Shown: positions 10,477 through 20,900 of the stretch, piece by piece | Numbering within the stretch: position 1 is the stretch's first letter | How the letters are laid out: the number at the start of each line of letters is the position of its first letter | Notes under the pieces: generated by a model | What the model was told of the DNA's origin: nothing | The model's database searches: none | What the model saw: only the letters and a program-made list of their open reading frames with translations | Position numbers and translations under genes: made by a program | Assembly (NCBI GenBank): GCA_949130495.1 | Contig: OX422207.1 | Span: 711,670,456 to 711,734,455 of the forward strand | From: Sambucus nigra | Taxonomy: Eukaryota; Streptophyta; Magnoliopsida; Dipsacales; Adoxaceae | Reading direction: 5' to 3' | Length of the DNA stretch: 64,000 bases

Positions 10477-11935
10477 TTCTGCAGTGACCCTTGCTGTAGT
10501 GGCGCCGAGCCTTGCAGTGACGCTGACTCTCTCGACTGTCATTACTGCAGTGACCCTTGCAGCGGCGCTGACCCTTGCAGTGGTACTTCTTAATTTTGGA
10601 TTTCTGTGGTGACCCTCGCGGGCACCTCTCGAACGTTATTGCTGTAGTGACCCTTGTTGTAGTGGCGCTGACGCTTGAAGCGGCGCTAACCCTTGCAGCG
10701 GCGCTGGCACTTGTAGCGGTGCTGGCACTTGGAGCGGCGCGAACACTTGCAGCGACGCTGGTACTTGAAGCGGTGCGGACACTTGCAGCGGCGCAGACAC
10801 TTGCAGCGGTGCTAACACTTGCAGCGGCGCCGACACTTGCAGCGGCGCGAACACTTGCGGTGGCGCTGACACTTGCAGCGACGCTAGCACTTGAAGCGGC
10901 GTAGACACTTGCAGTGGCGCAGACACTTGAAGCGGCGCTGGCACTTGGAGCGGCGCGGACACTTGCAGCGGCGCCGACCCTTGCAGCGGTGCTAACACTT
11001 GCAGGGGCGCTGGTACTTGAAGCAGCGCCGACCCTTGCGGCGACGCGGACACTTACAGTGGCGTTGGCACTTGCAGCGGCGTCGACCCTTGCAGCGGCGC
11101 GGACACTTGCAGTGGCGCTGGCACTTGAAGTGGCGCCGACACTTGCAGCGGCGCTGACCCTTGCAATGGCGCAGACACTTGTAGCGGCGCTGGCACTTGA
11201 AGCGACACCGACCCTTGCGGCGGTGCATACACTTGCAGGGGCGTTGGCACTTGTAGCGGCGCCGACCCTTGCAGCGGCACTTACACTTGTAGCGGCGCTG
11301 GTACTTAAAGCGGCGCAGACACTTGAAGTGGGGCCGACACTTGCAGCGGCGCTGACCCTTGAAATGGTACAGACACTTGCAGCGGCGCTGGCACTTGGAG
11401 CGACGCGAAACTTTGCAGCGGCGCCGACCCTTGCAGCGGCGCTGACACTTGCAGGGGCGCTGGTACTTGAAGCGGCGCCGACCCTTGCGGCGACGCGGAC
11501 ACTTGCAGTGGCGTTGGCACTTGCAGCGACGCCGAGCCTTGCAGCGGCACGAACACTTGCAGCGACGCTGGCACTTGAAGTGGCTCAGACACTTGCAGCG
11601 GCACTGGCACTTGAAGCGGCGCCGACCCTTGCGGCGGTGCAGACACTTGCAGGGACGTTGGCACTTGCAACGGCACCGACCCTTGCAGCGGCGCTGACAC
11701 TTGCAGCGGCGCTGGTACTTGAAGCGACGCAAACATTTGAAGTGGCATCGACACTTGCAGCGGCGCTGACCCTTGCAATGGCGCAGACACTTACAGCGGC
11801 GCTGGCACTTGAAGTGGCGCTGACACTTGCAGCGGCGCCGACCCTTGCGGCGGCGCTGACACTTGCAGCGACACTGGCACTTGAAGCGGCGCTGACCCTT
11901 GCAGCGACATAGACACTTGCAGTGGCGCTGGGGGT
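10477..11935. repeat. 18-bp minisatellite in U3 of the E1 3' LTR
   Basis: About 80 variants of an 18-bp unit resembling CTTGCAGCGGCGCTGACA. GC-rich and CpG-dense in an AT-rich region. Because 18 is a multiple of 3, long frames stay open: A-L-T-L-A-A on +, A-P-L-Q-V-S on -, and further frames reading Arg/Cys- or Ala/Ser-rich repeats. These are artefacts of the repeat, not genes. A variant with GCAGGGGCGC recurs at 11001 and 11451, exactly 25 units apart, showing a higher-order period. Confidence 0.95.
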
Positions 11936-12155
11936 TCCTGCTGAATATGAGTTTCTGTCGGGACCCTGGGGTGGTTCCTTCTCAATTATGCATTTCTGTC
12001 GGGACCGTAGGTGGGTTCCTGCTCAATATGAGTTTTTGCGGAGACCCTGGGGTGGATCCTCCTCAATATGAGTTTCTGTCGGGACCCCAAGTTTCTTCTC
12101 AGTATTTATAATAAAATAATATTTTTACTTTTTTATAGGTAGACACCCTTCTACA

Positions 12156-12319
12156 TTAGCCCCTCGTGCAAATTTTTTAGGTCGGGTAGACCAAAAAAGC
12201 TTTGTACGCCATAAAGTTGATTTTTATTTTTAATTTTTATTTTGGGGGACCCTAGGCTTCCTTCATCATTCCCCCTTAGGGTTATTAAATGTCCTGTCAC
12301 TTCATCCCAAGTTTTGTAG
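12156..12319 (-). other. E1 polypurine tract and 3' end of interior
   Basis: On the - strand the sequence GCACGAGGGGCTAA abuts the 3' LTR start TGTAGAAGGG, the position of a polypurine tract. A near-copy occurs at about 13585-13602. No coding seen. Confidence 0.55.
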
Positions 12320-13545
12320 ATGAGGCCACTTATAGTGGACCTCCTTATCTGGGTATCAACTTGGGCGGAGGGGTTACTCTCGGTGAGCCCCTCGTTCTTG
12401 GCCTGCTTCTGTGGCCTTTTTTCTAGGGCGGAGGGGTTGCACACCGTGAGCCCCTCACCCTTGGCCTTCTTCTGTGGCCTTCCATCTTGGGCGGAAGGGT
12501 TGCTCGCGGTGAGCCCCTCGCCCTTGTCCTTCTTCTGTGTCCTTCTATCTTGGGCGGAGAGGTTGCTCGCGGTGAGCCCCTCGCCCTTGGCCTTTTTCTG
12601 TGGCCTTCTATCTTGGGCGGAGGGGTTTCTCGTGGTGAGCCCCTCACCTTTGGCCTTCTTCTGCGGTCTTCCATCTTGGGCGGAGGGGTTTCTCACCGTG
12701 AGCCTCTCTCCCTTGGCCTTCTTCTGTGGCCTTTCATTTTTGGGCGGAGTGGTTGTTTGCGGTGAGCCCCTCGCCCTTGGTTTTATTCTGTGGCCTTCCT
12801 TCTTGGGCGGAGTGGTTACTCGCGGTGAGCCCCTCGCCCTTGGCCTTCTTCTGGGGCCTTTCATCTTGGGCTAAGGGGTTGCTCGCGGTGGGCCCCTCGC
12901 CCTTGGCCTTCTTCTGCGGCCTTCCATCTTGGGAAGAGGGGTTTCTCGCAGTGAGCCCCTCGCCCTTGTCCTTCTTCTGTAGCATTCCATCTTGGGCGGA
13001 GGGGTTGTTCGCGGTGAGCCCCTCACCCTTGGCCTTCTTCTGTGGCCTTCTATCTTTGGCGGAGGGGTTACTCGCGGTGAGCCCCTCGCCCTTGGCCTTC
13101 TTCTGTGGCCTTCTATCTTGGGCGGAGGGGTTACTCAAGGTGGGCCCCTCTCCCTTGGCCTTCTTCTGCGACCTTTCATCTTGGGCGGCGGGGTTACTCG
13201 CGGTGAGCCCCTCGCCCTTGGGCCTTCTTCTGTGGCCTTCTATCTTGGGCGGAGGGGTTACTCGCGGTGAGCCCCTCGCCCTTGGCCTTCTTCTGTGGCC
13301 TTCTATCTTGGGCGGAGGGGTTACTCGCGGTGAGCCCCTCGCCCTTGGCCTTCTTCTGTGGCCTTCTATCTTGGGCGGAGGGGTTACTCGCGGTAAGCCC
13401 CTCGCCCTGAGTTCTTTTCTGTAGCATCAAGTTTGGGAAGAGAGGGCACTCAAGGTGGATCCCCTCGCCCTAGGCTATTTTCTGTCAAACTTACAATCTT
13501 GGGCAGGTGGAGCCACTATAAGTGGATCCCCACACTCCAAGCTAT
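12320..13545. repeat. 63-bp minisatellite array, about 17 good copies
   Basis: Clear unit from about 12361 to 13440, degenerate at both edges. The unit carries TTGGGCGGAGGGGTTACTCG and GGTGAGCCCCTCGCCC. Copies at 13258, 13321 and 13384 are exactly 63 bp apart. Since 63 is a multiple of 3 the array is open on both strands, with a 21-residue repeat on - (SAQDRRPQKKAKGEGLTASN, basic) and another on +. One copy near 13220 has an extra G that shifts the frame. I take this as non-coding repeat, with a repeat protein as a weaker option. Confidence 0.95.
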
Positions 13546-13649
13546 TTTATTATTTGTTCACTTTCTTGAGGACTTCTCAATATTAGCCCCCTCGTGCAGA
13601 AGTGTCTTGTAATGTCGAGAGACTTGTGCACGAAATTATCGTACCCTTT

Positions 13650-14470
13650 ATTTATACTTGGCAGTTGCTCAAGACTATGAGTGCTCTGATGCCCTTGGAG
13701 CCTTAGGTACTAAACAGTTGCACCTTATGTTTGTACTTGGCCTTTGCTCACGACTGTGAGCGCTCCGGCTCTCTTGGAGCCTTGGGTGCTAAACTGTCGC
13801 ACCTTATATTTATCCTTGACACTTGATCAAGGCTGCGAGCGCTCCGGTGCCCTTGGAGCCTTAGGTGCTCAACTGGCGCACATTATATTTATACTTGGAA
13901 CTTGCTCAAGACTGTGAGCGCTCTGGTGCCCTAGGATCCTTAGGTGCTCATTTGGAGCACCTTACGTTTATACTTGGCACTTGCTCAAAATCGTGAGTGC
14001 TCCGATGCCCTTGGAGCCACAGGTGCTCAACTGGCGCACCTTATATTTATATTTGGCACTTTCTCAAGACTGTGAGCGCTCTAGTGCCCTTGGAGCTTTA
14101 GGTGCTCAACCGGCGCACCTTATATTTATACTTGGCATCTACTCAAAATTGTGAGTGCTCCGGTGCCCTTGGAGCCTTAGGTGCTAAACTGTCGCACCTT
14201 ATATTTACACTTGGCACTTGCTCAAGACTGTGAGCGCTCCGGTGCCCTTGGAGCCTTAGGTGCTAAACTGTCGCACCTTATATTTACACTTGGCAGTTTC
14301 TCAAGACTGTGAGCGCTCCGGTGCCCTTGGAGCCTTAGGTGCTAAACTGTCGCACCTTACATTTATACTTGGCAGTTTCTCAAGACTGTGAGCGCTCCTA
14401 TGCCCTTGGAGCCTTAGGTACTAAACTGTTGTACCTAATGTGTATAATTGCATTTGCTCAATACTTTGAG
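13650..14470. repeat. 80-bp minisatellite array, about 10 copies
   Basis: Unit contains CTCAAGACTGTGAGCGCTC, then GGTGCCCTTGGAGCCTTAGG, then a TATATTTA segment. Spacing is about 80 bp, not a multiple of 3, so no long frame persists. Central copies (14160-14400) are the most alike; edge copies are degenerate, as expected from unequal exchange. Confidence 0.95.
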
Positions 14471-14499
14471 TTGCTCTTTTTTATGTGAGAACCTCAAGA

Positions 14500-14790
14500 T
14501 TGAACTTCCCATTTCTAACTGTGGGGTATTTGCATATGAGATGATCAAGTTAAAATTTTTGAAACTGCCCCTCTACCTGCGGGGTACCATCTGCAAATTT
14601 TGAAGTTTCCCCTTTAACAGTGGGGTACTTGCATATAGCTGAGCAAGTTAAAATTTGGACGCTACCCCTCTAACTGCGGGGTACTTGCATATAGTTGAGC
14701 AAGTTATATATTTTTTTTAGCGCAACCCTGTGTGACTGTGCGGTACTTTTTAGTGCAACCCCGTGTGACTTTGGCGTATTTTGTTATGCA
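14500..14790. repeat. Short array of a roughly 55-65-bp unit
   Basis: Three to four imperfect copies built round CTAACTGCGGGGTACTTGCATA and a GAGCAAGTTA end. The last part changes to a shorter repeat (GTGCAACCCCGTGTGACT) at about 14730-14780. Confidence 0.75.
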
Positions 14791-15113
14791 TATTCATTTC
14801 TTGGGAAGTAACTAAGAGATGGGGTTAGCACTTCTCCTTCCCACAAACTTTGCATAAAATTTCACATATATTATAAGTAAAGAAATAATTATTTCTTTAT
14901 ACTAAAAATTTCTTTGGTCTGAAGGGTCCTTGTTCCAAACTTTTCTTAGGAACCTTTTTTGTCTTATAAAAATAACAAGTTTAGAGGGGGGGTAGACCCA
15001 CTTCTCCCTATTTTTTGAAAACTGGTCAATTACAATTTTTTGGAGAACAGAGGTTAAGACTTGTTCTGTAGGCTATAAATCTGATTGGAATAATAATAAA
15101 AAAATGTAGTGAA

Positions 15114-15116
<3 letters not shown>
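14791..15116. other. E1 interior, unstructured AT-rich stretch
   Basis: No frame or tandem repeat recognised. It ends in an A-rich run directly before the ATT microsatellite. Confidence 0.5.

Positions 15117-15154
<38 letters not shown>
15117..15154. repeat. (ATT)n microsatellite
   Basis: About twelve ATT units without interruption inside the E1 interior. Confidence 0.95.
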
Positions 15155-15389
15155 GGAGGATAACCTCTTGCTGGTCCTGTCGTGTCTGCACGGGCTTTAC
15201 TCACTATACTTTTACTTTTGGATTGGATATATCCCCAAGTATAATGAGGAAAGTTACTTATATCATAGGCCCTCTTCTAATCTGCCGAGAGGTTCTACTA
15301 TACTATTAAGAAAGAGAAAGCATTAGTCTGGTGTACCTTTTGTTGAGAAATTCTACGCCCTTGTGTCTACATTTCGGTCGCTTCTATTT

Positions 15390-16260
15390 TTTTTTGTTTA
15401 AATGCATCGGGGGGTTCCTTGTGCAAGGTATCAATCATGGAAAGTTCTTTGTCTGGGATTCTGGTCATCCCGGGTTCCTCGGTTATAGCATCGTCGATGA
15501 CGGGCTCCTCGCCTGCCTCTTCGCGCGCTGAGGGTTCCTCGCCTACAACTCGAGTTGAGAGGCGCATTTTTCTGTCTAGGGCTTGGAACTTATGGGTTCC
15601 TCACCGAAAATAATTTTTCATCAAGGGTCCTCGTGCGAAGTTTTAACCACAAGGGGTATCTTGTTTTCTATTTTAACTTCAAAGGGTCCATCGCCTGCTA
15701 CCGAGGTTATGCTAGGTTTCTCATGCCGCGGGTTCCTCGCGATCACCCTCAATCAAGGTGGGTTCCTCGTCCAAATCATTTGCGACGAAAATTTCCCCTT
15801 TCACCACATCGGGTTCCTCGATGGAATTACTGCCCATAAGGGGTTCCTACCCAAGAACTTTAGCGTGAGGAGTTCTTCACTGCTTCTTGAGATGGGGGAG
15901 GGGTCCTCGCACATAGGCTCCTCATCACAGTCTGCTGTCGCCAACAGTTCCTCATTAGAAATCCCATTAGTCTTGGGTTCCTCGCGTTGTGGTTTGAACC
16001 TGGTTGGTTTTTTACCATTGCTTGAGGTGGGAGAGGGTTCCTCGTCGGACCCAATATCCGAGGGTATCTCGACATTGAATTTCGTCAAGGGTTCCTCGAC
16101 CTTGTGTCACGTCGAGGGTCCCTCGCGCATCGGCTTCACCTCCAAGGGTCTCTTGACCTAACGCTTCATCGAGACTGCTGCCATGACTTTTTTTGTTGGC
16201 GGTGAGGAATACCCAGGGTTCCTCGCCCATGAGTTCCTCGCTCCTCGACTTCCTATCCAG
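15390..16260. repeat. Region of dispersed GGGTTCCTCG motifs
   Basis: The 10-bp word GGGTTCCTCG and close variants recur roughly every 30-60 bp with little else conserved between them. On the - strand the word encodes E-E-P, giving frames with repeated acidic Glu-Glu-Pro (for example 16088-15801 and 15567-15367). Whether this was ever a Gag-like acidic protein or is an old degraded minisatellite cannot be decided here. Confidence 0.7.
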
Positions 16261-16355
16261 GTGTCTCGACCTGTAATGAGTGTCTAGACGCGAAGGGTTC
16301 CTTGTCTGTTGGAACCAGTGTTGGAGAGAGGGGGGTCTCGACGCCCGTGATTTTT

Positions 16356-16465
16356 TCTGAAGAAGGGGGGTCTCGACCCATGGTTTTCTGTGAGGCGACC
16401 CTACATCCGAGGATCCCTCGCCAGCTACCTTGGAGTCATCAAAACCCCTAGTTGCTTTGGGAGGG
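16356..16465. repeat. 110-bp direct repeat, left copy
   Basis: Matches 17039-17150 closely, sharing GGGGGGTCTCGACCCATGG, CGAGGATCCCTCGCCAG and CCTAGTTGCTTTGGG. The two copies bracket the 34-bp array. Confidence 0.85.
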
Positions 16466-16639
16466 TGTGTCTCGACGCCTTTGAATTTTCAGAAATAGGG
16501 GTTTCGGCCTATGGCAGTATGGTGGCCTCTCGTCAGCGACCGCGGGTCTCGCGACCTGGCCTCGCATCTACGGGCCCCTCGTCACTGCAAGGGGGTGTCT
16601 CGACATGTGCCGACGTCGACGGGGTCATCTCGACCTCGG

Positions 16640-17055
16640 GTGTCTCGACGCCCATGATTTTTTTATTTTTGCTGAAGAAGCGTGTCTCGACGCCCATGAT
16701 TTTTGCTGAAGAAGGGTGTCTCGACGCCCATGATTTATACTGAAGAAGGGTATCTCGACGCCCATGATTTTTGCTGAAGAAGGGTGTCTTGACGCCCATG
16801 ATTTATACTGAAGAAGGGTCTCTCGACGCCCATTATTTTTGCTGTAGAAGGGTATCTCGACGCCCATGATTTTTGCTGAAGAAGAGTGTCTCGGAGCCCA
16901 TGATTTTTGCTGAAGAAGGGTGTCTCGATGCCCATGATTTATACTGAAGAAGGGTATCTCGACGCCCATGATTTTTGCTGAAGAAGGGTGTCTCGACGCC
17001 CATGATTTTTGCTGAAGAAGGGTCTCTCGATGCCCATGATTTTTGCTGAAGAAGG
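16640..17055. repeat. 34-bp minisatellite array, about 12 copies
   Basis: Unit contains GTGTCTCGACGCCCATGATT then TTTGCTGAAGAAGG; some copies have TATACTG in place of TTTGCTG. As 34 leaves remainder 1 on division by 3, three units make 102 bp. Each - strand frame reads the same 34-residue cycle (M-G-V-E-T-P-F-F-S-K-N-H-G-R-R-D-T-L-L then QQKSWASRHPSSAKI), only phase-shifted. Frames of about 65-115 codons arise from this and are not evidence of a gene. Confidence 0.95.
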
Positions 17056-17150
17056 GGGGTCTCGACCCATGGTTTTCCGCGAGGCGACCCTACGTCCGAG
17101 GATCCCTCGCCAGTTACCTCGGATTCTTCGAAAGACCTAGTTGCTTTGGG
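17039..17150. repeat. 110-bp direct repeat, right copy
   Basis: Second copy of 16356-16465, on the other side of the 34-bp array. Confidence 0.85.
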
Positions 17151-17901
17151 CAGTGGCGTCATGGAGAGTATGCTGCTGCTGCCATGGACACTTTATTGAC
17201 GACGAGAGGTACCGAGGGCTCCTCGCCCCTGGGTTTTTAGTGATTTGTTGTTTCTACAGGGGTCGCCACTTTCTCTTCCTTCTTGGCGGTGGGGTGTGTG
17301 TCACCGACTATTGGTACTACGGGGGTGTGCTGCTGGCCAAGGGTTCCTCGCAACCCCCTTGCCAGTTAGAGGTTTTTCATCTTTTGGGATTTCCATTATG
17401 GGACCCACTGCCGAGGGTCCCTCGTCGTTAGCTGCTGCTGCCATGGGTTCTTTTCTTAAGGGTTCCTCATCGCTATCATTGAGCGAGAGGAGTTCCTCGA
17501 CCATACCGAATTCCTCGCCAAACACTATGGGTTCCGGGGGTTCTGCCAGTGAACTTGACGATTGTCACAACTTGCTCCAGCGCCGTCCTTTGCGGTTGAG
17601 CTACTTCTGCCGAAATCGTTGTCGGAACGGTTCCCCTTCCAGAGGGGGTTGCTGCTGGTGTTACACAATCTTAACCCAAACTTGCCAAGTCTCAAAAAAC
17701 ATACTCATAAGCCTCTACCACCGGAGCTGCTACCGGTGAGCTGGTCTGCCCTCCCGGAGGAGCAAGTACCTTTGCTCCGGTCACCACCACATCCACCTGA
17801 GTGGCCTTGTCTCTTTGAGCTCCATTTTCAGATGGAAAGTCTTCAAACACTAGCTGCCTAGAAACAATAAAACCTTATTTATCCATGGAAGTGAGGATAT
17901 C
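17151..17901. other. E1 5' leader region
   Basis: On the - strand this lies directly after the primer site, where gag would begin in an autonomous element. It has scattered GGGTTCCTCG-type words and a short acidic - strand frame (17525-17301) with D-E-E-P. No Gag domain, zinc knuckle or longer frame is seen. Confidence 0.5.
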
Positions 17902-17919
17902 TCCCCAGCAGAGTCGCCA
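17902..17919 (-). other. E1 primer binding site
   Basis: On the - strand TGGCGACTCTGCTGGGGA begins 2 nt after the 5' LTR end. The TGG start is required to pair with a tRNA CCA end. I recall similar sites, pairing with an Arg tRNA, in Tat/Ogre elements; the tRNA identity was not checked. Confidence 0.75.
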
Positions 17920-17921
17920 AA

Positions 17922-20900
17922 TGTAGGAGCGTAGTGAGACTGGGGTCTATGAATAACTGGAAGGGGTGAGGCGTGACCCACTCCAATGGACGCTGCCTGC
18001 AAGGTCTTCAAGGTCTCCTGGTGCAAATTCTGAAGAAAACTTATCCTTCTGGTAACAATGGAATCCAAGCTTCAACTCGCTCCTTGCAAGAAGATGAACT
18101 TTCACAGCAAAAATAGCAATTTTCTCAAGGGAAACACCTGAGAGTGATGGCTGTCAGTGGGGAGTGAAGGAACAAGGCACTCAGCACTAAGAGAATGAGC
18201 AGGGAGAGAATACTTAGGTAGGTCTGGTGATATTTTGGCAGAGCAATAGTGCAAAAACTATTGTCTCTCTTTTCATCCCTATGACCTTGCCCAGGGGTCC
18301 TATTTATACTTGGGCACTAAGGCTGGGTTGGCACTTTTGGCGCCAAAACTTAGAGGGTTGGTGAGGGACAAAGTCTGCAGTGTACTATTTGTCCCTACCT
18401 GCAGGTAGGTCTGCCTGTCCCCTCTGGCAGATACCCCTTGGCGCCGACCAAAGTTCAAAAGCAAATATGTCTTCTAATGGAGACAAAATATCTGATTTGC
18501 TAAATATCTTTTGAAACGGTAACTTTGATACAAACTTTGTAAACTTGAGGGGGGTCTCGATGACCACCTCCTCTAAAATATTTGCAAGCTTGAGGGGGGT
18601 CTCGAGGACCCCCTTCTAAAATCATTTTTCTTGAGAGGGGTTTAGAGGACCCTCTCCTCTAAAATCATTTTATAAACAGTTCTTTTCTTGTGAGCAGCCA
18701 ACCCTTTTGCTGCTCAGTTCACTTGTGACTAAGTGTGGGTGTGTGAGGAATGGGTGACCCTAGGGTCTCCTACTAGTATTCTCTCAATCCTATAGTGCTA
18801 AGTGGTTGAGCTTGCTCAACATACCTTGTCCCTCAGCCGCCAAGCCAAAACTCCCGGGAGGTCCCAACGCGCCAGTTCGAGCCCTGTTTGCTCGACTAGG
18901 CAACCTGTACAAGAAAGTAAAGTGTTAGTGATGTTGTTCATTTAGAGACTGATGTTTCATGACAAGGAGTTACTTGTGATAGCTACTCCCTCAATATGAG
19001 TTTCTGCCGAAACCCGACACTTCTCGAATAACATTTCTGCAGTGACCCTTGCTGTAGTGGCGCCGAACCTTACAGTGACGCTGACTCTCTCGACTGTCAT
19101 TACAGTAGTGACCTTTGCAGCGGCGCTGACCCTTGCAGTGGTACTTCTTAATTTTGGATTTCTGTGGTGACCCTCGCGGGCACCTCTCGAACGTTATTGC
19201 TGTAGTGACCCTTGTTGTAGTGGCGCTGACGCTTGAAGTGACGCTAACCCTTGCAGCGGCGCTGACACTTGTAGCGGTGCTGGCACTTGGAGCAGCGCGG
19301 ACACTTGCAGCGACGCCGACCCTTGCAACGGCGCTGACACTTGCAGGGGCGCTGCTACTTGAAGCGGCGCATACCCTTGTAGCGACGCGGACACTTGCAG
19401 CGGCGCTGGTACTTGAAGTGGTGCGGACACTTGCAGCGGCGCGGACACTTGCAGCGGCGCTGACACTTGCAGCGACGCTGGTACTTGAAGCGGCGCCGAC
19501 ACTTGCAGCGGCGCGGACACTTGTGGCGGCGCTGACACTTGCAGCGGCGCTGGCACTTGAAGCGGCGCTGACCCTTGCAGCGGCGTAGACACTTACAGTG
19601 GCACTGACACTTGCAGCGGCGCAGACACTTGAAGCGGCGCTGGCACTTGGAGCGGTGCGGACACTTGCAGCGGCGCCGACCCTTGCAGCGGCGCTTACAC
19701 TTGCAGGGGCGCTGGTACTTGAAGCGGCGCCAACCCTTGCGGCGACGCGGACACTTGCAGTGGCGTTGGCACTTACAGCGGCGCGGACACTTGCAGCGGT
19801 GCTGGCACTTGAAGTGGCGCCCACACTTGCAGCGGCGCTGACCCTTGCAATAGCGCAGACACTTGCAGCGACGCTGGCACTTGAAGCGGCGCCGACCCTT
19901 GCGGCGTTGCAGACACTTGCAGGGGCGTTGGCACTTGCAGCGGTGCCGACTCTTGCAGCGGCGCTGACACTTGCAGCGGCGCTGGTACTTGGAGCGGCGC
20001 AGACACTTGAAGTGGTGCCGACACTTGCAGCGGCGCTGACCCTTGCAATGACACAGACACTTGCAGCGGCGCTGGCACTTGAAGCGGCGCCGACCCTTGC
20101 GGTGGCGCTGACACTTGCAGCGGCACTGGCACTTGAAGTGGCGCTGACACTTGCAGCGGCGCGGACACTTGCAGCGGCGCCGACCCTTGTGGCGGCGCGA
20201 ACACTTACTGAGGCGCTGACACTTGCGGCGGCGCTGACACTTGAAGCGGTGCTGACCCTTGCAGCGGCGTAGACACTTGCAGCGGCGCAGACACTTGAAG
20301 CGGTGCTGGCACTTGGAGCGGCGCAGACACTTGCAGCGGCGCCGGCCCTTGCAGCGGCGCTGACACTTGCAGGGGCGCTGGTACTTGAAGCAGCGGACAC
20401 TTGTAGTGGCGTTGGCACTTGTAGCGGCGCCGACCCTTGCAGCGGCGCTGGCACTTGAAGTGGCGCCGACACTTGCAGTGGCGCTGACCTTTGCAATGGG
20501 GCAGACACTTGCAGCGGCGCTGGCACTTGAAGCGGCACCGAACCTTGCGGCGGTGCAGACACTTGTAGGGACGTTGGCACTTGCAGCGGCGCCGACCCTT
20601 GCAGCGGCGCTGACACTTGCAGCGGCGCTGGTACTTGAAGTGGCGCAGACACTTGAAGTGGCGCCGACACTTGCAGCGGTGCTAACCCTTGCAATGGCGC
20701 AGACACTTACAGCGGCGCTGGCACTTGAAGTGGCGCCGACACTTGCAGTGGCACGGACCCTTGCAGCGGCGCGGACCCTTGCGACGGTGCTGACACTTGC
20801 AGCGATGCTGGCACTTGAAGCGGCGCTGACCCTTGCAGCGGCGTAGACACTTGCAGTGGCGCTAGGGGTTCATGCTGAATATGAGTTTCTGTCGGGACCC

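Larger units (their letters stand above)
9363..12155 (-). repeat. E1 3' LTR (2793 bp)
   Basis: Near-identical to 17922-21089 outside the 18-bp array: the first 1.08 kb and last 0.23 kb match with few differences. It starts TGTAGGAGGG and ends CCCTTCTACA on the + strand. The length difference of 375 bp between the LTRs lies within the array. Confidence 0.95.

Noticed and set aside
10575..11912. Long frames on both strands (Ala/Leu/Thr-rich on +, Pro-Leu-Gln repeat on -) in the left E1 LTR
   Set aside because: They follow from an 18-bp repeat whose length is a multiple of three; several frames are open at once and the same happens in the other LTR.
12320..13430. Proline/serine-rich + strand frames over the 63-bp array
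   Set aside because: Antisense to E1 and a by-product of the in-frame unit.
12320..17055. CRISPR array, because of regular repeats
   Set aside because: Repeats are directly abutting minisatellites without unique spacers, in a plant retrotransposon.
16533..17162. Overlapping His/Lys/Ser-rich - strand frames
   Set aside because: Phase-shifted readings of one 34-bp repeat.
18991..20706. 571-codon - strand frame, Ala/Ser/Val-rich
   Set aside because: Repeat artefact inside the 18-bp array; no domain, different length in the other LTR.
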